Shown: positions 33,709 through 46,200, counted from the first letter of the stretch. The stretch is DNA of 64,000 bases from Macrophomina tecta (GCA_024180945.1 JAKSGN010000043.1:1798001-1862000); one strand, 5' to 3'. A program made the numbers and translations. The notes: generated by a model not told the origin, from the letters alone.

Positions 33709-35462
33709 CTAGGCCGGGGGCAAGAAGCTTGCAAATAAAGCTGCCTGGACCGCCGCATACACAATAATTAGTCGGAAGATCGACTTGGCGGCGTATTGCG
33801 ATACGACAGCAGGGGTCTTCGGCTCCTTTGAGTGGCAGAAGCTAGACATAATGACAATATACCACTCTGGGTAGCCTGAGGAGATCCTGTTCACGATCTG
33901 GACATGGAAGTTAGTCACGGCGAGAGCCGCGAGGACGAGCTGGGGTAGACCAAACGCCACCAAAAGGTGAGGCGTTTCAGCCCGCATCGAGCTCTTCTCG
34001 GCCGAATTCTGCTTAACGGCCGCGGAAGCGGCGGAGGGTAGAGTTGACAGCCTGCTTCGCTTTGCGATCAATATCGGACCTCCAGCAAATGTCCGGGAGC
34101 GAGCAGCTTATTTAAAAACGTACCGGGGGATGACTCGCAGGGCAGAAATAGTCATGACCCACAGCATGGGAGCTGCCAACAAGAACAACGGGATGTTGGA
34201 CGGTGTCCAGTAACGCAAGAAGCCCACATTCCTGGAAGGCAATCATTAGAGGGACTATCTTCAAAGGATGCGAGGCGTACCAGTAGTGCTTTTGGACCCA
34301 GCTATATATACTTGGCGGTGTTTTCGAACACCAGGGCCTAGTATTCTCCTGATCTACGTGAGCTGAGAACTGCAAATCCAGCCTTGCAGCAATTACCTTG
34401 AGACAATATTGCTGGTAGGCCAACCATTGGGGGATAATGAAACCCATTCCGACCAGGAGGCCGGCAATGACGGCGCCGATGATCCTCATTAGCGAGGAGA
34501 TCTGTCCGATCCTGGGACCAAATAGGCCGTGTAGGGACTGGACGATGTCGTAAAAGAATATGAGGCCACTCAACAAGCCATTGCTGCGCACCATTGTGGC
34601 AAGGCCGAAGCAGAGGCCAGAAATAAGCAAATAAAGGAGACTACGGGCGGATTTTGGTCGCCAGCCATTCTCATCAAGCCCGGCGAGGATCGGCGGGGCT
34701 GCATCAACGCGGGCGTAGGCATACCAGAGCATACCTGAAAAGTTCAAAAGTGAGAATAAAGCCTCTCCATAGGGCGCAGAGAGGAACACGCCGGCAGGGG
34801 AGCATGCATGGAGAGCGGCAGCCAAAAAGGCAATTTGCTTCCGAGCAGAACCGGGAACCACGATGGCAGTCAGGCGGTGAAGCACGAGGACCGAGAGCAA
34901 GTGGGAAATGTGGGAGATGATGACACCAGCCCAGACATGTGCGGTCAAAGGACGACCCGCAACAGGAAAGACTGCAAGCAAGTCAGCAGCCTTCATGACG
35001 TATTAAGCGAGGTCCTCGTGGATTACACTTGGCTACTTGGGCAATGAAACGGTTGAAAGCCCAGCTAAAGGCCCAGTCCTGCTCGTGCTGATAGCCCCGT
35101 TCGGCAGCTACGGTGAAGTAGATGGCATCCCAGCGAGTGAGTTTGCTGGCAAGGCGTTCGCCGAGCGTGGCCGTCCAGGGTACGGAAGCGCTCACCAGTG
35201 CGGAGGCAGCAGCATCCCGACCCAGCAGCAGCGTGGTCGACGTGTCATAGCCAGGGCCGGGGCTCGCGAAGGCTATCAGCAGCAGCAGCGTCTTCCAGGC
35301 GGCAAATACGATTACGAGGGAGGTTCGCGGACTCGCAAGCGCACGCGTGAAAGCGCGAGGCAGGGGATCCAAGGGAGCCATGCTTCGGACGAGACGCGGC
35401 GGGGATGGCGGGGTGGATGGCACGGGAGCGCGAGACGATGGCATCACGGGGGCCAGCGTCAT
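33709..35462 (-). CDS. GPI18: GPI mannosyltransferase 2 (Gpi18/PIG-V)
   Basis: This ER membrane enzyme adds the second mannose (alpha-1,6) to the GPI anchor precursor. Exons are 35462-35037, 34990-34281, 34231-34124 and 34051-33709 (introns 46, 49 and 72 nt), giving 528 aa from ATG 35462. Family features are the lumenal motif KLTRWDAIYF, followed by WAFSWAFNR, then SPAGVFLSAPYGEALFSLL in a hydrophobic context. NVGFLRYWTPSNIPLFLLA and SSGYPEWYIVIMSSF come near the end, and the C-terminus ALFASFLPPA is typical. Several hydrophobic segments span the length. The first intron uses a GTAGCC donor and is the least certain. The last acceptor was chosen because the nearer one gives the wrong frame. 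Confidence 0.9.
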
Positions 35463-36497
35463 AGGAAGACAGGAGAGGTGAGTTGGAGCAACGGGACGGC
35501 GCGGGACCGAGGCAGCGTGAGCGGACAGAGGGTGTGTGCCTTGGCGGGGCCCGGCTCACCGGTTCCACTGGGGGCGGCCCACGTGATGGCAGGGGAAAGG
35601 GTATTTTGGGTGCGGCGTTCCGTGCGCTGCGCAATGAGCGGCCGCGACGATGGCAGGTGCCGTGTTTCCGCTGCTCGATCGTGCCAGGAGCGCTGTCGGT
35701 GCGTTGTCAGATCCGCCAGCAGCAAGCCAGGCAGCACGCCGGCGAGCCGCTCCACCAGGGCAGAGATGGCCGCGGCCACGACGGAGCGCGCTCACCGCCG
35801 GCCGACAGCCGCTCGCAAGCTGGGCCGTCGCGGGCAAGCTGGAGGGTGGGCCAGCCAGGTTTCATAGGGCGACAGGGCGGCCCTCGTGGGCGCGCGGGAG
35901 GCGCAACCTCCGACTCCGAGTGGCCGAAGGCGCAAAGCATCCTGAGCCCTGGGCTTACGTCCGGTGCCCCTCGCGCTGATGAGGGCGGCTGTCGGAACCA
36001 CTCGAGCCCCGACTGCGAGTATCAGTGCTGCTTCTGGGTCTGGCGCTGCAATGAAGACCCTCCACACCCTTCCGCCGCGCTCCGCGTACAAAGGCAACCG
36101 CTGCACAAAGCCTTCCCACGCTCGCTCACCTCCAATCCTGCTGCTGCCCCCGACCCTCTTCTCTCCACCCGCCGAGCCACGCATGTAGGGTGGCTCAGCC
36201 GACACTGCGACCCCTGCGCCTACGCCTTCCAGCCGACCGGGACCCCTGCGCTCTTCTTGCATGATCTACGCGACCCGTCATTGCAGTCCTGCCGCAGCTG
36301 TCTACTGCTGCTCCCCGCCCCTCGAGAGCGCGACGAAACGAATACCGGTACGAGCGCATAGCCTCCCTTGAAGAGCACGCGGACTGCCTTCTGCCCGGTA
36401 CGCCGACTCCACAATTTCGCTCTCCACCACCGGACGCGCCACCCTGGGAGATGACTCCCGCCGCCACGCCTCGTCTCCCGCGGCCTGCTTGAGCACT
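35463..36497. other. Divergent GC-rich promoter/leader region
   Basis: This 1.0 kb region lies between the divergent Gpi18 gene and the unknown gene at 36498. It is very GC-rich, so all six frames are open for long stretches. The hypothetical peptides are Arg/Pro/Gly-rich and mutually overlapping, as expected from composition. Nothing here is called coding. Confidence 0.55.
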
Positions 36498-38573
36498 ATG
36501 TTCTTGTCCATGCTAACCGCGGATGCTGCCGCGCAGCATGGCCACGAGTTCTCCGCTCCGCGCACGCCCTCTCCTCTTCATCGCACCTCTCCTACCCCTC
36601 GCTCCCCGCTGAATGTCCTCTCCTCCACCGTCCGCCAGCAGAGACCTCAGCCTACGCCCTTGCCCGCCCGGAAAAGCGTCAGTGCCGAAGGGAGACCCTC
36701 GCATGCCTCGTCCAGGAAGTCTATCATGTTTGCCCTCCCGCCTGAGAGCAATGCCTCGTCGTCACGCCCGCCTTCTATTCATAGCACCACGACTACCTCG
36801 ACCGACGATCGATCGCGAAAGCGACCCTCGAGGCCAAAGACCAACTACGCCCTCGCCCATCCTCCTCCGCGCGTAGGTCCGCTGCACCTCCGCCCCAAGG
36901 TCCTCTTGCAGCTGCATCAATCTTCGGCCAATTCCAGGCCTAAGCCCGCCTTCGAAGCAATTCCTTCCACCACCTTTGCGCCGAGGCTCAAGCGTAAGTT
37001 CCATAGAGTTTTCAAGACCAGGGATAGACTGGGCCCCGATGATGTTGTGATTGTGCGGGCTGGGGACTATGGTGGCGCGGATGACCAGAGTGATTCGGAT
37101 GAGGACGGGGAATCTCGTGAAGTCATCGGCGTGGTCTGTTTCAACATCAGGGACGAACGGACGGAAATCTGTATGGACGATGACACCGTCTGGGCCGCTA
37201 CCTTCATGCAGAATGGCGGTTACGAGTTCGTCTCCACCGACGAACATGGTCTGCAGTCCAAGGCACGTTGGGTTCCCAAGTCTCAAGGCAATCGACGCAA
37301 GTCTGCCACTTTTTCTCAGACAGCCGACGCCGGTGCAGGAAAGGGTGCTGAGGATCGCAAGTTCACCTTCAGCACTATCAGCCCGGACCGCAGACGGCAC
37401 CCGGTCATTGCTTCGATGACGCGCTCTGGCATTGATGTGTGGGATCAATATTCCATTCCCCCTCAGGTTAATGTCGCCTCTCCGCTTGCCTCGCCTACAT
37501 TCAGCGATGCTGGGACCTCCCAGATCTTAACCGACATCTCCGAGTCTCGGCCCATGCACACCACTGATGAAACCTTGAGGAAGCTTATCCTCGTGACCGG
37601 CATCTGGGTTGCGTTCCGAGAGAAATGGTCAAACGTCTTCCGGTACGAACGGCCCAGTCGCGATCGTGAGAATGTGTCTGCATCACCTCTGTGTGGCTCT
37701 CCGATCATGCCTTGTGCCCCCATACGGACAGTCAGTATGGCCAGCATGAGCGGCAGCATGTCCCGATCGAGCTCTCCTGGTATTCCCGATAGCCAAAGCG
37801 AGAAACACCACAGTCTCAGGAGCGTTTCCAGGATGTTGCTCCATCGGAACAGTGCTTTGGCTGCCCTCAATGGCGAAGGTTGCTCCCCAGAGTCTACGCC
37901 TCCGTCTACGGCAAAGACTTCAGACAATACTCGTTCGCGCCGTGCCAACTCTACTGGGACAGCCTTCATCAAGCGTGCCTCCAGCAAACGGAATCCAAAA
38001 CGACACAGCAGCGGATCCAAGGCGATGCCAGAGTCTCCTGGGAAAGCGATATATAGGGTGAACACGGAGGAAGACGAGGACGAACGTCCCCATCGCTTCA
38101 TAGTCACAGAGGCTGCCCATATCATGCTACCGATGATTGAGGACCGCACTCCGAAGAACTCTGGTGAATATGCCTCCTCTTTGGCATCTAGTCATGACGA
38201 TGAACCAACTCCACGGCCACTGCCCAGGAAGGAAATCCAGACGCCAGGACGGGCTAGCCTGCACGTCCCGCCCACTTACTTCCAGTCGAATCATTCGATT
38301 TCCGGGCGCAGCGACGAAGCCACAGAGTCCCATATAAAGGATCTAGTACCATCAAGGAGTAGGAGCACAGGGGAGAGGCCCAAACCGCGCCATTCTACTT
38401 CTCCAGTAACAGACGTACGGTATTATGCGACTGGGGATGGAGACAAAAATGGATCCGGATTGGCTGTGTCGACGCCAAAGGAATTTGCGAATGAGAGAGA
38501 AGTGAAGGTGAAGAAGAGAATGAGTGTAAGAGGTTTCTTGCAACGGTTCAAGAGTAAGAGAGGGAAAAATTGA
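36498..38573 (+). CDS. Conserved unknown protein, Ser/Pro-rich with basic C-terminus
   Basis: This is a single exon of 691 aa from ATG 36498. The function is not recognised. The first about 150 residues are Pro/Ser/Arg-rich. A more ordered part at about 155-310 includes RLKRKFHRVFKTRDRLGPDD, EVIGVVCFNIRDERTEICMD, ATFMQNGGYEFVS and HPVIASMTRSGIDVWDQY. A hydrophobic stretch with aromatic residues follows (LILVTGIWVAFREKWSN). The rest is Ser/Thr-rich and ends with a strongly basic tail (MSVRGFLQRFKSKRGKN). No transmembrane helix, catalytic motif or zinc site is evident. Composition and the ordered core suggest a real gene, perhaps a regulatory or cortical scaffold, but that is a guess. Confidence 0.8.
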   Translation: MFLSMLTADAAAQHGHEFSAPRTPSPLHRTSPTPRSPLNVLSSTVRQQRPQPTPLPARKSVSAEGRPSHASSRKSIMFALPPESNASSSRPPSIHSTTTTSTDDRSRKRPSRPKTNYALAHPPPRVGPLHLRPKVLLQLHQSSANSRPKPAFEAIPSTTFAPRLKRKFHRVFKTRDRLGPDDVVIVRAGDYGGADDQSDSDEDGESREVIGVVCFNIRDERTEICMDDDTVWAATFMQNGGYEFVSTDEHGLQSKARWVPKSQGNRRKSATFSQTADAGAGKGAEDRKFTFSTISPDRRRHPVIASMTRSGIDVWDQYSIPPQVNVASPLASPTFSDAGTSQILTDISESRPMHTTDETLRKLILVTGIWVAFREKWSNVFRYERPSRDRENVSASPLCGSPIMPCAPIRTVSMASMSGSMSRSSSPGIPDSQSEKHHSLRSVSRMLLHRNSALAALNGEGCSPESTPPSTAKTSDNTRSRRANSTGTAFIKRASSKRNPKRHSSGSKAMPESPGKAIYRVNTEEDEDERPHRFIVTEAAHIMLPMIEDRTPKNSGEYASSLASSHDDEPTPRPLPRKEIQTPGRASLHVPPTYFQSNHSISGRSDEATESHIKDLVPSRSRSTGERPKPRHSTSPVTDVRYYATGDGDKNGSGLAVSTPKEFANEREVKVKKRMSVRGFLQRFKSKRGKN

Positions 38574-41500
38574 AGGAGCGATGAAAGAGAAGGCATACTT
38601 GATTGTTTATATTGGCGGCGTTGGTTCACTCGCATCAGTTTTGACTATGCGCATTGTCTCCGCTTGACTCAGGGCAGCGACGTGATGCGTTATCCTCCTG
38701 GGGATCTTGGGTTCGGTCGGACGGAGCTGGTGGCATAAGTAAGGGCGTTCTTTCTGGATACTCACTGTATTATCTTCCCAACATGTTCTCTCGCCTTCCC
38801 CAGTGGGCGTTTCGCGGTTCCTTTTTCTTTTTACTCTCTCTCCTTTTCTTCGGCGGCTCTAGGGCGTCTCTTCTCCTCAACAAAAGAATACCCCGCGCTC
38901 CTCAGCGACCTTTCCGTATCTTTGTTCTATTCTTCTCAACTGGATCTTTACATCGGGTCGTTTGACATGACCTCATTTTCCTCATCGGTATCAGGTAGGG
39001 GTTCAGCGGAGATAGTGGTTCAGCGTCACATAGATGGAACAGGGTCTTCCAACTTAACAATAAAAGACCGGTACGTGCGACGACATTACGGGGAGTGATG
39101 CACAGATGCGCACGTTGATGTGCGGAAGACTTGCGGTGTGAGCGACATAGCGTTCAATTGCGGTGAAAAGAGGAAACACGTGGGTTTGCGGAGCATGACG
39201 AGCATGGAATGACGATGGACGTGCGGATCGACATCGCCTTGATGTGGGCACCATCGAGGTATCCGTCCGGGCACTTGGAGAGATGTCTGTAAACTGGAGA
39301 GCGTGAGCGATTTGCTCGGGCGCCGAAGAACATGGAGAGGCGACGCCCAAAAATACTTGGTAGGCCGTGGATGCGACGCCACAAAAAGCAGAGGCAGCAT
39401 TGACGATTGCATGTTGCATGACAGTCAATGCGTGCCGCTTGCCGTCGCTTAAAAGAAAGACACTCAAAAGGCTTGACCGGTGATGCGGGCGCTTACTGAA
39501 GCTGAGTCGCATGCATGCGGGGATGCTGCGCGCGCTGCTGGATTCTGCATTTTCCGTGGCTGCAGCGAGGAAGCTTTGTTTCAAAACGAGCCTCTTGTTT
39601 CTTGCCTCAGGACACGACTGCCAGAAACGGACGTTTCGACACCGCATTCTAGAACGCGACGGTCGAGGAGGGCTCGAAAATAGAACAGCCTGGTGAACCG
39701 TCAATTTGCAGAGCCGCCTGGCGCATCTGTGCCTGGATTTTAGGCCTAAGACAAAACGGCGGCCAGCGAATGAGAGAGGCGGAAGGGGTGTGTGAGTAAG
39801 CGCCGGGCGCTGCGGGACCCTGCCTGCGAACGGGCGGCTACCTTTAATGGGACGACCTCTCTGCACGTAATTCTAGGCCTCGCGGCGACCAGCCCCAGCG
39901 ACGGGCGCGACGCTGCGGTATTCTGGGAGGTTGTCATCGAACCGCGGTCGAGCGGACGGGCGCAGCAGATCTCGAGGAGAGCGACGCACAGTGCTCGACT
40001 GGACAAGGACGGGGGTGGAAGAGGCGGCGCGGGCTGCAAACGCGGCCGATTGCGTGCGTAGAGGCTGGCTGGTTCGGCTCCGGACGTGGCTTGCAGCTGG
40101 AAATGAACAAAGATACAGCTTTGGATGAGCCTCGCGGCGATGATGTAGTTGGGTGGGCAGGCGTGCTGGATTCAGGCGTGGCAACTGCCCAACGACTCGC
40201 GCGAGCTCGTGTCTCGCCCATGTCCCGCCCGCCGCAGCACGAACGCCTGGCGGCCTTACCACTCTGCTACGTACGAGGTGCCGGCAGCAGCGGGGCGCAT
40301 AGGGCTACTGCTTACAGACCGTGTTCGTCGGCGCTCACTTGCGAGCAGACGGGGGTGGAGTGCAGCGCTCGTCCGCAACGTCTGGCTGCACCGGGCAACG
40401 GCTGCGGCAGGTCAGGCGAGACGGGCACAGGCACAGGCACAGGCATAGGCATAGGCACATCAGCATGGGGAAGGCGGGCTAGGGCTGTGTGAGCTGGGGA
40501 GATGATCGGCAGCGGTTCAGAGCAGCAAGTCGCCTCTGCAGTGGTCACCAGGCGTGCCCGTGTCTTGCGGGCACTGCCACGCAGCAGCCAACGACCCGCC
40601 AGCAGCCGGCGCGGGCTCGAGGTCCATCAGCAGCAAGGACGCTGGCACAAGACAGCACACAGTCGCCGGATGCGGAAGGCGAGGCTTTTGTAGAGAGGGA
40701 GCGAGGGAATCCAAATTGTCGAGCCACGGGCGGGCTGGGCGGAGAATGCTCGCGCATGGCGGAGGATGTGGCCGGGCCCGGGCTGGCAGAACAGCTGTCG
40801 GCCTTCGCTCCACCAACCATAGCGCTGCCACCTGGCCTTGGCGACCCTCTCTCAGCCACTCCGCCACTCGAGCCTGTACGTGTCTGTCGTTGTCGTCGGC
40901 CGATCAGAGGGGAGGCTGGGAAATCGCTGCGCCGACGCCCCCACCACGCCGCTATACAGCGTCGTAACCAAGGGGAGCAGGCCATGGCGAACCCAAGGCC
41001 CAGCCCACCGCCCACCAGGCCTCGCGGTCAAATACACCGGGCCTCCTGTGATTCCTGCGCCCTCACCACCCGCTCGCACGTGTCGCCTCGCTGCCCTCAT
41101 CACCCGGCAGCATCATCAGCACCACCCAGCTCCGCGCGCGCACACATATCATCCTCAACACCTCACCCGGCATCTCACTCCTCGCCCTCCGCCTAGCGTT
41201 GCAGCGTGCAGCGTGCAGCAGCAGCCAAGCCTCCATCGACCCGCCGGGCGACAGGCCGACAGCGACCATCATCCGACACACGTCCTTGCATGCGCTGAGT
41301 GGGCGCGCTCGCGAAACAGCACGGCAGACTCGGTCGAGCAGGCCGCAAACGGACAGCGTGGACTGGCTGCGCGCCCAGCACGCTTGAAACACGGGTTCAA
41401 GCGCACTGCCTGAAACAGCTCGACAGCCTGTCAGTTTGTGCGATCTGCCGCCCGCTGCTCTTTGGCGCCGCCCAGGGCTTGCTGCGCGTGTAGACTCTCC

Positions 41501-42108
41501 ACAGCCAATCATTGCCCCCCACCCCAGGCCTGCCGCCCTCACCCACTGTCGCGCGCGACCACACCGCACATAAGTACTCGACACCGCCGTGTGATCAGCT
41601 CTCACACCTCACCACCCAACCAACACCCGTCTTCTTCTTTCTGTTTGTTTCTTCTCTCTCTCGAGCAGACTCCGCCTGGTTGTTGGAGCTCCGCCCCGCT
41701 TGCATCCTTCTTTTCCACAGCCTCAGTCCTTCTCGGCGAAATCAACCCTGCAGTCTGCCCGTCCACACCGGCTGCGCCATTCCGCTTCGGGTCTCCCTTC
41801 CATCTACAGCTAATCATACGAAGCGCTTTCTGCCGGTCGGGGAGCCTTGCGAACTAATTGCATCTATTCCGTCGTTGGCCTTTTTTCTTACTTCACCTGA
41901 CCTCGAGGCCTTAATCTAATATCGCCGACCTCGCGCTCCAATAGCCACTTTCTGTCTACCTGGGGACCATCGTCAGAGAACAATAGGCAACACAATACCT
42001 ATTGTTCCACAATACCCTATTGTCGCTCCGCACATATCAACATCGACGCCCGTCCAGGAGTAAAGACACTCGACACACAACGACATCTTCGCAATTGATT
42101 CATTCAAG
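38574..42108. other. Long intergenic region and leader of the cyclin gene
   Basis: This 3.5 kb stretch has no supported gene. Minus-strand 39054-39866 is open for 270 codons but begins with GTG, has no domain and lies in GC-rich DNA. From about 39750 to 41500 the DNA is GC-rich with overlapping frames on all strands. From 41520 to 42108 it is C/T- and A/C-rich, like a fungal promoter and 5' leader. A hexanucleotide repeat at 40424-40459 is listed separately. Confidence 0.55.
40424..40459 (+). repeat. Hexanucleotide microsatellite, six GGCAYA units
   Basis: Six tandem units follow the order GGCACA x3, GGCATA x2, GGCACA x1. The variant units suggest an older array. It lies in non-coding DNA about 1.65 kb upstream of the cyclin start. 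Confidence 0.85.
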
Positions 42109-43257
42109 ATGGTCTCCTACTCCGCTACCCTCGAGCAGAATGCTGCTGCCCTCGACTACTTCATCCAGCTCCCGGTGTCCAAGGAGATGATCGCCTACCT
42201 GGCACGCAAGGCATCAGAGGTCATTCGCTGTGAGTCCTCTCCGCAGGCAAACGTCAACAAGAACCTTCCGCCCACTCCTCCCGCAACGCCGCCCCAGGGC
42301 CACGCCCAGGCCTTTGGACGGGACCCCGCTCTGCCTTCGGTCGAGGCCTTCATCACTTCCCTCGTGGATAAGTCTCACGTTGGCGCCGCTACCCTCATGA
42401 GCTCCCTCGTCTACCTCGCCAGGCTCAAGTCGCGCCTTCCTCCTGTCGCCAAGGGCATGCGCTGCACCGTCCACCGCATCTTCCTCGCCTCGCTCATCCT
42501 CGCCGCCAAGAATCTAAACGATTCGTCGCCCAAGAACAAGCACTGGGCCCGCTATAGCTCTGTTCGCGGCTATGAGAACTTTGGATTCTCGCTCACTGAG
42601 GTCAACCTTATGGAGAAGCAGCTTCTCTTCCTTCTTGACTGGGATCTTCGCATCAACCCGGACGACCTCTACTTCCACTTGGAGCCTTTCCTCGCCCCGA
42701 TCCGTGACTCCCAGGTCCGCCAGGCCGAGAGGGCCCAGCAACTCAAGAGGATCAAGCAGATCCGCGAGCTCCAGACCTACTATCAGGAGAACGGCCACCA
42801 CGTCACCCTCGAGTATTGCGCCCATCAGCTCAAGAATGGCAACATTACCCCTCCCACCGAGCATAACAACCCTTACTCGAGGTACCGCCTCGACACGAGC
42901 CGTCCTTCCACCAGCAGCACATCTCGCTCGTCATCTCGCATGCCGTCGCTTTCGCCACCTCAGCGTTCTGGATCGGCTGCCTCGTCTCATTCGGACCTGA
43001 CAAGCAGCACCGAGTCGACGCCTAGCTCGATTTACCACTCGGAAATGCCGTCAGTTCAGCGCTATGACAGTGCCACCGGCGCTGCGGTTGTCCACATGCC
43101 TCAGGCGCCTCCCAAGGCGTACAAGGCAATGTACCACACCAACTTGCCTCTTCCGATGGAACAACAACTTGCGGATGGCGAGAAGCCAGCGAAGAAGCCC
43201 AAGACCAGCGGTGGCTTCTTCGCGCGCTTTCTCAGCAGCGCAGGCGCCCGTGCCTAA
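42109..43257 (+). CDS. Pcl-type (Pho85-associated) cyclin
   Basis: Pcl cyclins bind Pho85-type kinases and control G1 events, polarity and nutrient responses. This is a single exon of 382 aa from ATG 42109 (CAAGATGGT). The cyclin box lies at about 75-190, with LPSVEAFITSLVDKS, MSSLVYLARLKSRLPP, CTVHRIFLASLILAAKNLND and the helix NLMEKQLLFLLDWDLRI, which are the Pcl1/Pcl2 subfamily motifs. The C-terminal 150 residues are Ser/Pro-rich and end in a basic segment (KKPKTSGGFFARFLSS). I did not assign Pcl1 versus Pcl2/9. Confidence 0.92.
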   Translation: MVSYSATLEQNAAALDYFIQLPVSKEMIAYLARKASEVIRCESSPQANVNKNLPPTPPATPPQGHAQAFGRDPALPSVEAFITSLVDKSHVGAATLMSSLVYLARLKSRLPPVAKGMRCTVHRIFLASLILAAKNLNDSSPKNKHWARYSSVRGYENFGFSLTEVNLMEKQLLFLLDWDLRINPDDLYFHLEPFLAPIRDSQVRQAERAQQLKRIKQIRELQTYYQENGHHVTLEYCAHQLKNGNITPPTEHNNPYSRYRLDTSRPSTSSTSRSSSRMPSLSPPQRSGSAASSHSDLTSSTESTPSSIYHSEMPSVQRYDSATGAAVVHMPQAPPKAYKAMYHTNLPLPMEQQLADGEKPAKKPKTSGGFFARFLSSAGARA

Positions 43258-46200
43258 ATCCCGAAGGCTGCCGATCTTAGAATCCAAAGGGCTGCAAAGT
43301 GGTTGTTGGTGCGCTCGGCTTCTGACTACCTCTCTTGGCAGTGTTGGATTGATTCTCTTTTTACTTTTTCCTTTTGCTTCCACTGCTGTTCTTTGAGCGA
43401 GCATGATCGAAGCACACAAGCACAGTCATACAAATGAGCGACGACGGGGTTGAAAAAGAAGAACGAAGGAACGAAACGATGTGGATGACAGCGGCACGAC
43501 TTCACTAAGTCTCCTGGAAGTTTTTCCCTTCAATTCTCCTAAATCCTCTGTCGCACGAAACCACTGGATGGTCGTGCTTTTCATTTGCATTCAACACCTG
43601 CATTGGGCTGGCGTTTACATACCACGGCTGATGATGGCCTATGGTGGGTTTGGTATTTTTAGGGACGCCTTGGGTCTAATTTCCGTTTGCATCATTTAGA
43701 GGCGAGCAGAGGGATGCATGGAACGGCATGGCATTAGGAATTCACGAGTTTCGATTAGTTTACAAGGCTTCGGCAATGGACGACCTTTGCCGACGGCATT
43801 AACGAAACGAATTGAGAACTATCTCGACAAAGCCATCAATCACCCTATGCCACTGTGATGCTTTCATGTGCTCGCCACGGTTAACACATGAAAGGGGGGC
43901 TCGGCAACTCAGCCTAGGCACGCGTACCAATGGCGAGCCTTGGCCTTTTCTCGTTGGATGTGTTTCTGGAGTGGCTTGCTGACCATGCAACAGCCTGGCA
44001 ACATGACAGCCACTCATCCGCCCGCCCTAAAAAACTTAGCCCGCCCCGCCCCTTTCCTTTCTTCCCCACGAGGCCGGCTTCTCACAAGGCATTATCTCTT
44101 TCGCTGGGCCCGAGACGATCACCATATGGCGCTGCGCCCACTGACAAGCGTTCACCATGGCGACATGCACGAGGCGGAGGCCAAGAAGACTTTTTCCGCA
44201 TAACACAGCCACTCCGCTCCGTCCCTCCGTCTCGACCTTTGGATCTTCTTATGTGCCCGCACTAACCACCACTACCCCTGCCGACGATTTCTTGTCCGCA
44301 GCCTACCACTTCAAGACGCATAGAGATCGGCGCAAAGCCACCCCGGCAAACCTACCGGTCAGCAATTGGGAGTTTCTTTCCTTTCCCTCATGCACCTGCT
44401 AGTGGATCCATGCACATGCAGTAGCATGGCAGCGGCGCCTCTTTCTTTGAGTATCCTACTATGTAGTGCAACCACCTCCTTGCTTGTCTGTTATTACCGT
44501 TTCTACCACCCTACCACAAGGGAACCGCTTTTAAGACAAGGATGCTTACCAATTGAGTAGATCCGCACAGCCTTGCGTGCGCAGTGCCACTCAAGGCTGA
44601 CAACGTCGTGCAACCTCACATCTGGACGGAGAAGAAAGGACTCCGAGTCGCAACCTCAAGGTCGGGAAAAACGAGGGGGGGTGGGGGAGGGTGAACAACG
44701 GAAAAAAGAAAGGGAAGGGTTGCACGATGAGGATTCAAGCCACAGTGGGAACCGGGGGCAACAGCGGGAGGGCGAGACAAGAATAAATCAAGCCGCGCTC
44801 TTCCTTGCTGACAACAAGCCGTTTGCGGATATCGTGGAGCCACTGCTGTTGCTGCGTCCCGCGTACGTATGTATGTACGTGGTGTTGTCTGTGTCGCTGC
44901 CGAACGACATGCTGCGCACGGGCTTGAAGACGCCATGCCGAGGATTGCGATTGCGGTGGGCTAGTCGATGAGCCGTCAGGCAGGAGTTGCGGGTCAACCG
45001 CTCACGTGTATCATCAACGGCGGGCCTTCCTGTGTCAAATGGACAAAAGGCGGTCAAGTTGGTGGCATGTGTGGCGGCGGCCTTGCCGGCGAATTGTTCG
45101 CAGCATCTACTGCCTCGCCTCTCGCATATTCGTCGCTTTCGACGGGTGGCTGCATCAGGATGTTTGGGGGAATCCTTCGGGTTTGTGCAAGTTTCTTGAT
45201 GTGAGTGCGAAGCTGAGCTTTGGAGGGCGCCTTGTTTTTTTCTCCGCGTGTCCCTCCCGAATCCTCCCCCTGCCAGCCAGCAACATCCACGCTGGGACGA
45301 GGATGGCCATGCCGCGGTCGCCGCAGCGTGGACCGTGGCACTGTGCTGACAGGCGTACGCCTCTCCACCGGTTGGTGTTGGATGATGATGGTTATGAAGC
45401 GTCCGCGCATTGGCGTTGTCCGGTACATTGCTGACTCCTCGGACGGGGCAGTTGTGGAGTAAATGGACAGGAGCACGTACTTTTGGATCTGGTACAGTCA
45501 ATATAGGAACATCTGAACGTGTGGGGAAGGATTCGAAAGGATGTCAACGGGAAGGCAGTGCAAGCCTCAGTCCCACAGTCGCTGTCATGCCTCGGGCAGA
45601 ATAAGCGGGCGCTTATCTTATCTAGAGCGATATCGGTATCTCGTTCTTCCTCGCCTGGAAGGGAAAGCGGGGTTGCAGGACCGGCAACGAATTCATCGTT
45701 TTCCCTGGCCTCAAACCCCTACTTGCCACAACCAAGGAGATGTGTAGTCTTCAGTAGCTATGACCTGTGAAACAGGCAATATATAAAGCTGTGCCACCCA
45801 ACTTGATATTCTCGTCAGCAGCGAAGGTAGGAGCCAGAAAGTGCAGGAGCCCAAGACGACACAGCGTCTCCGAGCACGCAACGTTGCCCCGCACTTGATC
45901 TCGCTTCAACCACAAGAAGGCGCTTCAACCGCAAGATCTCCATACTCATCAACAGATATCGCCTGATGCTGGGTCTTGGGAGCTTAGGGAAGTAGCTGGT
46001 TCTAAGCCGTGTCACGTTCACAAGCTCTTCACAGTTTTGCGCAATAAGTACTTGATCAATTGATGGTAAGCCCTCCCGTTTCTCCATATTCCAGGCTGAG
46101 ATGCAACAAGGAATGTTTGTGAGGGCCGCAGGGGTCGTCTACTTCTGCGGTCTATCTGTTCAGGAACAGCACAGACGAATCCACAGCAACCAGTGCACCG

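Noticed and set aside
35483..36361. 292-codon plus-strand open frame between two divergent genes
   Set aside because: The GC-rich divergent promoter leaves all frames open, and the peptide is Arg/Pro/Gly-rich without motifs.
39054..39866. 270-codon minus-strand open frame
   Set aside because: It starts with GTG, has no domain and composition like translated non-coding GC-rich DNA, and overlaps other open frames.
44517..44570. tRNA-like segment on the minus strand (D-arm-like CTCAATTGGTAAGCATCC followed by CTTAAAA)
   Set aside because: The anticodon stem does not pair well and no GGTTCRANNCC T-arm follows at the right distance. At most a relic.
44788..45501. 237-codon minus-strand open frame
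   Set aside because: Its protein is His/Asn/Arg-rich with scattered Cys, no recognisable pattern, and several overlapping frames are equally open.
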